From Cytophagales bacterium (GTDB taxonomy: Bacteria; Bacteroidota; Bacteroidia; Cytophagales; Cyclobacteriaceae), in NCBI GenBank assembly GCA_022360015.1, contig JAKSDQ010000195.1, positions 1-61,805 on the forward strand: 61,805 nt of DNA. The letters are read 5' to 3'. Shown here piece after piece: positions 54,985 to 61,805 of the stretch; positions within the stretch are counted from its first letter, which is position 1; every line of letters starts with the position of its first letter. A program made the translations under genes and the position numbers. The notes beneath the pieces were generated by a model that did not search any database, was not told where the DNA came from, and worked only from the letters and a program-made list of their open reading frames with translations.

Positions 54985-55165
54985 GTTGCTTCAAGTCATT
55001 GTGCCTTTTTGCAAACAAATACCCGGACAATCCGGATGCCTCTAAGGATGTGGCCCAAGAGGTCTTCGTAAAGATTTGGGAGGACAAAGTTTCTTTCCAA
55101 AATGAACATACCATAAAATCATTTTTATATACCTCGGTCAGAAACAGATCCCTTGACTACCTGAA
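54985..55165 (+). pseudogene. ECF sigma factor remnant (region 2 only)
   Basis: Reads CFKSLCLFANKYPDNPD, then ASKDVAQEVFVKIWED and TIKSFLYTSVRNRSLDYLKK, i.e. the end of helix 1 through region 2.4 of an ECF sigma factor. Both the N-terminal lead-in and region 4 are missing. Immediately after YLKK (about 55165) the sequence switches frame into a GldG fragment. The pattern parallels the intact sigma gene at 22.1 kb, which lies upstream of a GldFG gene in the same order. Confidence 0.8.
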
Positions 55166-55669
55166 GAAGACAATCAATATATCAGAGAGTTAGTCTATGA
55201 AGGGCGGAAAGCAAGGCTACGTATGTATGATGGCGTCGACCACTATCCTCACGAAGAGCACGTTGCGGGGGCACTTAAGAATTTACTGGATTCACCGGTT
55301 GGTGTTGGTCTTCTAACTGGTCATGGAGAGCGTAGTTTTACAGAGGACAAAGAAACTGATTTTAAAACAGCTTTTTATGGCAGAGTGAAAAACAATACAT
55401 CTCTACTTAATTTGGGTTTTACCGATATGGTTGAATTGGACCTGTCTGAGCAGGCACATAATATGAATGAAATAGATATTTTAGTGGTAGCCGACCCTCG
55501 GGATAGTTTAACATCTCAAGAAATCAGTGAACTGCAAAGGTACATTTCGAAGGGGAAAAACCTTCTTTTGGCCGTAGAGCCTAATAATAAGTCAGGCTTA
55601 GTGACTATTTTCAACCAACTGGGAATCGAACAGCTACCGGGTCAGCTCCTGGCTGCATTTTGCTGTTAA
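55166..55669 (+). pseudogene. GldG-like auxiliary-domain remnant fused to the sigma fragment
   Basis: Beginning EDNQYIRELVYEGRK at 55166 in the +1 frame relative to the sigma fragment, the text matches the intact GldFG fusion (EDNHYIRQIEYNGKK) for about 160 residues: VGLLTGHGERSFTE, DILVVADPRDSLTSQEI, LLLAVEPNNKSG, GIEQLPGQL. It ends abruptly with AAFCC* instead of continuing. The whole permease part and the C-terminus are missing. Clearly non-functional. Confidence 0.85.
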
Positions 55670-55689
55670 CCAAAGGAGTCGTTAATCAT

Positions 55690-56078
55690 ATGGCCAATCT
55701 TCAATATTTTTATGCGAAAGAAAATGCTTTGATTTTTTCCAGTCCGGGAATCATCAAATGCTGGTATAAACCCCGGTGAATATGGAAGGGTATTCATTAC
55801 TTTTTACAGCAGATTTTTTTAAAACGAATGGTCATCCATCTACAAGCCTCAGCCAACTTCCATTTTTTCAATGGGATGCACAACATTTTTTTCAGATCAG
55901 TCAAATAACCAGTAGAAGCCTTGAACCTGTTTTTAAAAATATTCAGAAAGAACTGGAAGATAAGCAACTGAAAAATAACGCTGCTATTCAATCCTATATT
56001 AGCATGCTGTTGATTGAATTGGAGCGTATTTATTCCAAAAAAATGATCAAGGAAAATCGCCGCCCCCCGGGAATGTAA
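55690..56078 (+). pseudogene. AraC-family regulator remnant, frameshifted, HTH lost
   Basis: First frame (ATG 55691) reads ENALIFSSPGIIKCWYKP, the cupin-like end of an AraC N-terminal domain. After a stop (TGA at about 55777) a second frame (from 55776) continues MEGYSLLFTADFF, FQISQITSRSLEPVFKNI and LLIELERIYSKK. Together these are the typical sensor half of an AraC regulator, split by a frameshift. The DNA-binding half is absent; the coding ends with a terminator-like hairpin. Confidence 0.7.
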
Positions 56079-56100
56079 AGCTGGCCAATAACGTTGCTGC

Positions 56101-56129
56101 GTTTCAGGTGAATACCTGAACCGTTTTTT
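56101..56129 (+). terminator. Terminator hairpin after the AraC remnant
   Basis: TTCAGGT/ACCTGAA stem with GAAT loop, then CCGTTTTTT. Fits a plus-strand intrinsic terminator. Confidence 0.6.
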
Positions 56130-56247
56130 CGTTGGAATTAGGTATCTTTCGCTTTGAAAAAGTTTGGGTATAAACTCACTGTTACGTTTATACCGGACCA
56201 TTGGCAATAATGTAAAAAGAATATCATCCAAAAACAGCACATAATCG

Positions 56248-57597
56248 ATGAACCAACGCATTCTAATTAAAAAATCAACCATTGTAAATGAAGGCAAATC
56301 TTTTGTCGCGGACGTACTATTGTCGGATGGCTTTATTACGCAAATTGGAAAAATTGACATTGAACCAAATCAAAAAGTAATTGATGGAACAGGGAAACAC
56401 CTATTGCCGGGGATCATCGATGGACAGGTACACTTTCGTGACCCGGGACTAACACATAAGGGAGACCTGTATACGGAAAGTAAGGCTGCCATTGCAGGAG
56501 GGGTCACCTCCTTCATCGATATGCCCAACACTATCCCCAATGTGTTGACCGCTGAAGCCCTCAAAGACAAGTATGAAATTGCCTCGACCAAGTCCCTGGC
56601 CAACTATGCTTTCTTTTTGGGAATAAACGGAGACAATATCGATGAAGTGGTCAAAACCGGTACATCCCGGTTTATCGGCGTTTCCGATGACGGCCTGTAT
56701 TTTACCAAAAAAGGGAATCTACTGGCAGATAACCCGGAAACTATGGAAAAACTATTCGCCAACTGCAAATCGATTATCGCCATTCACGCTGAAAAAGAAC
56801 AGATCATAGAAGAAAATGAAAAGATGTACCGGAATACATATGGCGACAATGTTCCCATTCGATATCATCCGGTAATAAGAAATGAAAAAGCTTGCTATGA
56901 AGCCACCGAGCGAGCTATTGAACTGGCGAAAAAGCACCATGCACGACTACATATTTTGCACCTGACGACAGAAGCAGAAACACATCTGTTTGAAAATATC
57001 ATTCCTCTTCAGGACAAAAGAATTACTACTGAGGTGTCTGTCCATCATCTATGGTTTTCGGACAAGGATTATGAACGATTAGGAGTGCTCATTAAATGGA
57101 ATCCTGCCATAAAAACAGAACAGGATAGACGAGGATTGTTGAAAGCACTGCTGGATGACAGAATTGACATAATCACAACAGATCACGCCCCGCATACTCT
57201 GGAGGAGAAACAAAAGCCCTATTTTAAGTCGATGTCAGGCGCCCCCATGGTTCAGCATTCATTAAACTGTATGTTGGAATTTTATAAGCAGGGGCTGATA
57301 TCATTGGAGAAGATCGTCGAAAAAATGTGCCATAACCCGGCAACGCTATACCGAATGGAAAAAAGAGGTTTTATCAGGGAAGGGTATTTTGCAGACTTGG
57401 CGTTGGTTGACCTAAACAGCCAATGGACGGTCTCTAAAGACAACCTTTTGTACAAATGCGGATGGTCCCCATTGGAAGGCACCACTTTTCAGACCAAAGT
57501 GCTGCAAACCTATGTAAATGGAAATTTGGTCTATGATAAGGGGAGTTTCAGGGAAGCGGTGAAAGGACGTCCTATTACATTTCAAAAGAATGATTAA
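56248..57597 (+). CDS. pyrC: Dihydroorotase (PyrC-type amidohydrolase)
   Basis: Third step of pyrimidine synthesis: cyclisation of carbamoyl aspartate to dihydroorotate. 449 aa. The amidohydrolase start LLPGIIDGQVHFRDPGLTHK (about 52-71) matches dihydroorotases; the first residue of the usual His-x-His is Gln (Q60) with H62 retained, which I recall as a sub-lineage pattern in Bacteroidota rather than damage. Also DMPNTIPN (substrate binding), RLHILHLTT, EVSVHHLWF and ITTDHAPHTLEEK (metal/catalytic Asp). An intact housekeeping gene within the remnant-rich 54-62 kb region. Minus-strand TonB-like remnant begins directly at its 3' end. Confidence 0.88.
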   Translation: MNQRILIKKSTIVNEGKSFVADVLLSDGFITQIGKIDIEPNQKVIDGTGKHLLPGIIDGQVHFRDPGLTHKGDLYTESKAAIAGGVTSFIDMPNTIPNVLTAEALKDKYEIASTKSLANYAFFLGINGDNIDEVVKTGTSRFIGVSDDGLYFTKKGNLLADNPETMEKLFANCKSIIAIHAEKEQIIEENEKMYRNTYGDNVPIRYHPVIRNEKACYEATERAIELAKKHHARLHILHLTTEAETHLFENIIPLQDKRITTEVSVHHLWFSDKDYERLGVLIKWNPAIKTEQDRRGLLKALLDDRIDIITTDHAPHTLEEKQKPYFKSMSGAPMVQHSLNCMLEFYKQGLISLEKIVEKMCHNPATLYRMEKRGFIREGYFADLALVDLNSQWTVSKDNLLYKCGWSPLEGTTFQTKVLQTYVNGNLVYDKGSFREAVKGRPITFQKND

Positions 57598-57619
57598 AAA
57601 AAGAAACAAGGCTCGCCCC

Positions 57620-57876
57620 TTATCGGTGACCACAAAAGCGACAAATATTTTGCTATCGATTGAATAATTGTCAGAGGTACCTGGATATTTAATTCGTTTT
57701 GAAACTTCTTTAAATATCTCCTGCATTCCTCCATTTACTGTTGGCATTTGTTCCAAAGTTTTATAAACTATTTCTTTTGTTAAAGAATCAAGTTGAGAAA
57801 CACATGCCTGTGTTTTACTTTTTTGTGCTAAAGTTAATAATGGTGTAAAAAATATAATTGTTAGAAATAGTCTCAT
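57620..57876 (-). pseudogene. TonB C-terminal-domain-like protein, 3' part lost
   Basis: From ATG 57876: a signal peptide (MRLFLTIIFFTPLLTLAQ), then MPTVNGGMQEIFKEVSKRIK and SKIFVAFVVTDKG, the N-terminal part of the TonB C-terminal (energy-transducer) fold. After VVTDKG (about 57625) the frame reads into the complement of the dihydroorotase end with no homology. Lost 3' part includes the last strand and helix, so it is probably dead. Confidence 0.7.
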
Positions 57877-58052
57877 CTTAAATGCCCTACAACGTCTGGC
57901 TATGATGGGTGGGGATTAGAAAGCACTATCCTTTCCGGCCGCACCAAACCACACTGATTAATAAATTTACAATTTGTAGTAGATTTTCCTAGCGCCACCA
58001 AAGTATCCTCACCGATAAAACCCCATTCATTCATAGATTTTGTTATGTGTAT

Positions 58053-58421
58053 TTAACTCAATTGGCTTTTAGCTAAGAGTTGGAGGCTTGCATATTTGCC
58101 TCGAACCAGGTTCACTTCTTCCTTAGTTTTTTGTCTAGCTTGGTAATCTTTATATAGATTGATCCACCAAGCAGGAAGAATTAGATATTGCCATATCTGA
58201 ATTTGTGTTCGTTTGTAGTTAATATCAGGTATTTCGTTTGCTGCCTTTTTGAATTCCTCATTTTCGATTCGTTCGTTTACATATCTCTTTAATTCAAAAG
58301 AGTACCTGGCAAAAGATTCAATTTCTTCGGCTGAGTCGTTTCCATTAATAATTCGTTCGGCAGCGGCTAGAATATCCGTTAGCTGTCGACTCAACAGAGC
58401 ATAAGCTTTTTCTTGGTCCAT
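58053..58421 (-). CDS. Hypothetical protein, 122 aa, likely helical
   Basis: Not recognised. Starts MDQEKAYALLSRQLTDILAA; predicted mostly alpha-helical, soluble, with ERIIENEEFKK-type charged helices and a Trp-rich stretch (IWQYLILPAWWINLYKDY) in the middle that may be a short amphipathic helix. Isolated; no operon partner. The frame is intact with no obvious disruption. Confidence 0.55.
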   Translation of the reverse strand: MDQEKAYALLSRQLTDILAAAERIINGNDSAEEIESFARYSFELKRYVNERIENEEFKKAANEIPDINYKRTQIQIWQYLILPAWWINLYKDYQARQKTKEEVNLVRGKYASLQLLAKSQLS

Positions 58422-58489
58422 AGGTTAAATTATTTCTTGACTTACACCTAACAATTGGCCATACACCACCATAGGGCCCTTATATTTAT

Positions 58490-58576
58490 TTTATCAAAAC
58501 CTTAATCTAATGGATTTTTGATAAAATTCATATCGGTATTGGATACACGAGTGTATATGTCAGAGGTTTTGATAAA
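58490..58576. promoter_or_regulatory. Inverted TTTATCAAAACCT repeats upstream of the third ECF sigma gene
   Basis: TTTATCAAAACCT (58490-58502) and its exact complement AGGTTTTGATAAA (58564-58576) are separated by 61 bp, with a third partial copy TTTTTGATAAAA at 58515-58526. Could be a regulator site between the hypothetical gene and the sigma gene. The rest of 58422-58775 shows no gene. Confidence 0.4.
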
Positions 58577-58775
58577 CTTTAATATTGTGGAAAAACAATT
58601 GTGTCAAATCATAAACAGTAATTGGGACGGCTGAAAAGAAAACGAATGAGTAAGATATAGTCATTGATTAAAAGCTTTCTTAAATACGCTACAGCATCTT
58701 TATTTATATTAATTCTAAATAAATTTCTTTTGGCTATATTTGTTACCTACTGTGGTACGCTTAAATAAGTAATAG

Positions 58776-59318
58776 ATCAAGGACGAAAAAGAAAAATATA
58801 ACTCAAAAGAAGAGCTCATCTTTGAAAAGCTTTATCGCGCCCATTGGAAGCGGTTGTATGCATTCTGTTATGCAAAAACCAAGGATTGTAAAGCTTCGGA
58901 GGAAATCGTCCATGATGTTTTTATAGCGCCCTGGAAACGCCGGGAAAAATTCGTTTTTTCAAAAAAAACCGAGAACTATTTGATGATATCGGCTAGGACC
59001 AAAATTGTGGACTTTTACCGTAAAAAAGCAAATACCCAGACCTCCACCTGGACAGCATGCAATCTATGTGAAGAAAATGGTTTCGATGCCAGTGCTGTAG
59101 AACATAATTTGGCAGTGCATCGATTCCTGAAGCAGGATTTGCAATTGGTCGTCGATCAATTACCGTGCCGGTGCCAGGAAGTATATCGCTTGAGCAGGGA
59201 GGAACACCTGACGATAGAAGAAATCGCAATTCGCTTGGGCATTTCACAAAAAACGGTAAAAAACCATCTCACCAAAGCTTTGTCCTTCATTAACAAGCAT
59301 TTGAAAGCCAACAGATAG
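58776..59318 (+). pseudogene. ECF sigma factor without a standard start codon
   Basis: An open frame follows the TAG at 58773 and reads EELIFEKLYRAHWKRLYAF, EEIVHDVFIAPWKR (region 2), LPCRCQEVYRLSREE and IRLGISQKTVKNHLTKAL (region 4). However, no ATG, GTG or TTG precedes the domain at the normal place; the frame starts ATC AAG GAC, and the first TTG (58854) falls inside region 2. FIAPWKR also has an unusual Pro in a helix. Start loss by point mutation is the simplest reading. Followed by a truncated FecR gene, so the whole locus looks dead. Confidence 0.7.
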
Positions 59319-59414
59319 TCCTTTCCCGCCACGCTGTGAAAAAATGATTTTGGGTTGACTAGGACTTCCTTGTTTTTTCAACGTTCCTGTAGATAGACAA
59401 CATCATGTATCTAT

Positions 59415-59990
59415 ATGGAAATTACACCGGAGTTATTGGAAAAGTACGGGCAGGGAAATTGCTCCAAAGCTGAAATCCAAGCTGTAGAAGCATGGTTGGA
59501 TGATAAAGGAGGTTTTGAAAAAATCCGGGATGTTTCCGGTGTAGCTCCGGATCTGGAGGAAAAAATATGGTACCGGATAAAAACCACAAAGTCCCGGATC
59601 CTGCGAAAGCGCAAAAGCAATGTATTTGATATGAATGCTTGGGGAATCGCCGCATCAATAGCAGTGCTGATGGGACTGGGAATTTTTTTGCTTTTTTTTG
59701 AAGGCCAGGTCGCTTATGAGACGAATGCAGGAGAACTGAAAACACTGGTACTTGATGACGGTACGACAGTTATCCTCAACGTTACCTCAACGCTTAGGGT
59801 TTCCAAAGATTTTGGAAGTGAAAATCGCGGTGTAATACTCAGTGGTGAAGCCTATTTTGAGGTAGCAGAGGATTCGCTACATCCATTTATAGTCGAGACC
59901 AATGAATCGATGACCCAGGTACTGGGCACCAGGTTCAATCTCTCGGCTTATCAAGGCGAAACCAACACTTTGACCCTCGATAAGGGAGAG
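59415..59990 (+). pseudogene. FecR-family anti-sigma factor, C-terminal part deleted
   Basis: Starts normally (ATG 59415) with a sigma-binding region, a membrane helix (about 74-95, NAWGIAASIAVLMGLGIF) and the FecR core (TLVLDDGTTVILN, GEAYFEVAEDSLHPFIVETN, VLGTRFNLSAY), then stops at TLDKGEPF (59999) where homology to a TonB receptor begins a base out of frame. The rest of FecR is missing. Gene order sigma-FecR-receptor is otherwise kept. Confidence 0.85.
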
Positions 59991-59997
59991 CCCTTTT

Positions 59998-61716
59998 GAA
60001 AACAAGGCAGCGGTGGAGATCATTAAGGGGCCGTCTGCTATTCGATATGGCTTCACCCTGCCAGGGGGAGTCGTAAACTATGTACTTAAACGACCGACTG
60101 GACCGTACAGTTGGATCCAGACTTTTGGAGACACCAACGGTTCCGTCGGAATCCATGGGGATTTTGGTGGTAAGCTCCATGAAAAATTTGGCTATCGAAT
60201 CAATGCGGTCGTAGCAAGAGAAGCAACTTTTGTAGATAACCAAGCTGGCCCAAGACAGATGTTCAGTACATTTTTCGAGTGGCAGCCCTTGGAAAAACTG
60301 CGCATTGATCTTGAAGCCGAATACCAGTATAGAGAGTTGGAGTCACAGGCCACCATCCGGACCAATTCGTTTGATGCATCTGTGACATTGGAAGAAAGAC
60401 GTCAACTGATTGAAGATTTTGACCGAACTACCTTTTTAGGACAGGAATGGGGCACCTATCCCACACGAAACTTTATCGGCTCACTGGGTGTTGTCTACGA
60501 AATATCGGATAATTGGTCGGCCCAGTTAAAGGTGCAACAGATGAACCTTATACGGGATCAAAAGGACGGCCGGATAACACCGGGCTCACTTCAGGCCAAC
60601 AGCGATTTCCAGATACAGGTCTATTTTGATCCCGCTCAGGTGAGGAATCCCTTTTCCATGGAGGCTTTTGTCAACGGAAAATTCAGCACGTTTGGGCTGC
60701 AACACCAGTTGTCCGTGGGTGGCGCCTATAGCAAAAATCCTTTGAGTTTTAACGGGGGGCCCAATAGTCTGCCCATCCTTGGCCCATTAAACATCTTTGC
60801 CCCCGTTATATATGGTTTTCCCGGAACGGGTGATGTTCTCAGCCCGGAAGCAGGATTAACCAGAGACGGGATGGTATTTACTCAACAGGCATTTTATGTC
60901 ACGGACCTTATCAAAGTCTCAAAATCATTGGAGATCCTTACCGCACTACGTTGGACGGAACAGAAAAACGAAGATGTGTTCAATACGAACGGTACCTTAC
61001 AGACCTCCTATAAGGATCATATTATTGTTCCCAATTTCGGCATTATCTACACGCCCGTCGAAAAACTGAATCTTTATGGCAGTTATTCCCTTGGAATTAC
61101 TAACGGGTTTCAAATACCAGGTGACGCGGATAATTTCGATGAAGGTTTTCTCGATCCCGTGGAAACAGAACAATTTGAAATCGGCCTGAAGGCCGAGGTG
61201 TTCAAAAACGGACTGTTGACCGCCGCTTATTTTGACATTGACCAACCGCTGGCCTTTATTGACGAAAACAATATTTTCAGGTATGGCGGAAGTCAACGAA
61301 ATCGCGGCTTCGAACTTACCTTGGCAGGACAGATCAATGAAGAGGCACGGGTTATCATCGGAGGCTTATTCATGGATGCTGAAATTGATAATCCCACGGA
61401 ACCAAGCATCAATGGCAACAGACCACAAAGTGTTCCTGAATTTCAATTGAATGCTTTTGCAGAATATAAACTCCCAATCAAGGGGTTGGATGTAAATGCA
61501 GGTATCTTCCATACCGGGGATCGGTTTGCGGACAATGAGAATACGTTTGAAGTAGCGCGCTATACCCGCTTGGATTTGGGTGCCAGGTATGGCTTTAATT
61601 GGGGAAACACCAATATGACCGCAAGGTTGAACGTACGCAATGTTACCAATAATGAATTTTTGGAAGGTCTTGCATTCGGCTTATTCACCTTTGGTGCGCC
61701 TAAAACGGAAGTGTAA
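59998..61716 (+). pseudogene. TonB-dependent siderophore-type receptor, N-terminus deleted
   Basis: From KNKAAVEIIKGPSAIRYG (end of a plug domain; GPSAI..G..LPGGVVNYVLKRP) the frame covers nearly the full barrel: GYRINAVVAREATFVDN, TTFLGQEWGTYPTRNF, ILTALRWTEQKNED, EQFEIGLKAEVFKNG, TNMTARLNVRNVTNNEFLEG. The signal peptide, TonB box and most of the plug are gone: the start is a deletion junction with fecR. The C-terminus ends GAPKTEV, apparently without the usual last barrel strand ending in Phe, and a perfect 40-bp palindrome follows 21 bp later. It cannot be exported or gated. Confidence 0.85.
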
Positions 61717-61737
61717 ACTAAACTCTGTCTACTCCTT

Positions 61738-61777
61738 CAGCCCTTCTTCCGGGGGCTAGCCCCCGGAAGAAGGGCTG
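61738..61777. repeat. Perfect 40-bp GC-rich palindrome
   Basis: CAGCCCTTCTTCCGGGGG (18 bp) and its complement flank CTAG; all 40 positions are symmetric, centre 61757/61758. No T-run follows. It is too GC-rich and too perfect for a typical terminator here, and starts 21 bp after a receptor gene lacking its last strand. Confidence 0.9.
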
Positions 61778-61805
61778 CGCGCCAAATCGATGGGCAACCG
61801 GTCCC

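Noticed and set aside
1-61805. A CRISPR array inside the window
   Set aside because: No repeat-spacer periodicity was found. The predicted repeat (from the tracrRNA anti-repeat) is not present; the array should lie left of position 1.

Overview
The window reads as a chromosomal segment of a Bacteroidota bacterium, most likely from the Cytophagales side of the phylum. The evidence is a large type II-C Cas9, SusC/SusD and FecR/ECF-sigma pairs, GldA/GldFG-type ABC genes, a DUF6520 peptide, a one-protein TPR/histidine kinase/AraC regulator, a DUF1592/DUF1552 pair and AT-rich spacers. No genus can be named from sequence reading alone.

Layout. 1-5.6 kb: cas1 (cut by the left edge) and cas9 on the minus strand, with a divergent tracrRNA upstream of cas9; the repeat-spacer array would lie left of the window. 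6-10 kb: a Fic-family gene between two copies of its own promoter/start region, a small outer-membrane barrel, and two broken genes abutting head to head (GH29 fucosidase, barrel protein). 10.2-12.4 kb: a PhoX-like phosphatase plus a PI-PLC/GDPD-like phosphodiesterase, a probable phosphate-scavenging pair. 12.5-16.8 kb: a methyltransferase and a hybrid two-component regulator. 17-20.5 kb: a class III lanthionine synthetase (LanKC) homologue with an in-frame TAG near its start, a divergent 36-codon ORF ending in Cys-Cys with its own terminator, and a tiny acidic lipoprotein. 20.6-34.6 kb: a TPR membrane protein, then ECF sigma, FecR, SusC, SusD, GldA-like ATPase and fused GldF-GldG-like permease, with convergent genes for a four-cysteine secreted peptide (DUF6520), a membrane-anchored protein and a MauE/DoxX-like redox protein. 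35-37.8 kb: a LuxR-type HTH protein and an operon of a 58-aa ORF, a polysaccharide deacetylase-like protein and an AAC(3)-like acetyltransferase. 38-43.1 kb: the DUF1592 c-type cytochrome/DUF1552 pair. 43.3-45.2 kb: scars of a SNF2-type helicase, a NADAR protein and a probable group II intron around an FkbM methyltransferase. 45.4-53.9 kb: TetR/AarF pair, MaoC protein, Kef-type antiporter and an oxidative sugar-acid operon (aldehyde dehydrogenase, FAH-family protein, nonsense-mutated SMR transporter). 54-61.8 kb: intact VOC protein and dihydroorotase amid remnants: ECF sigma joined to GldG, a frameshifted AraC regulator, a cut TonB-like protein, and an ECF/FecR/TonB-receptor locus with an internal deletion, ending at a perfect 40-bp palindrome.

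The two most interesting points are (i) the LanKC/Cys-Cys ORF pair, a candidate lanthipeptide locus whose synthetase carries a TAG codon, and (ii) the ECF-FecR-SusCD-GldA-GldFG-DUF6520-MauE neighbourhood, whose sigma and GldG ends recur as a deletion-fused remnant at 55 kb. The second suggests a recurrent envelope transport module. Functions beyond domain level are inference.
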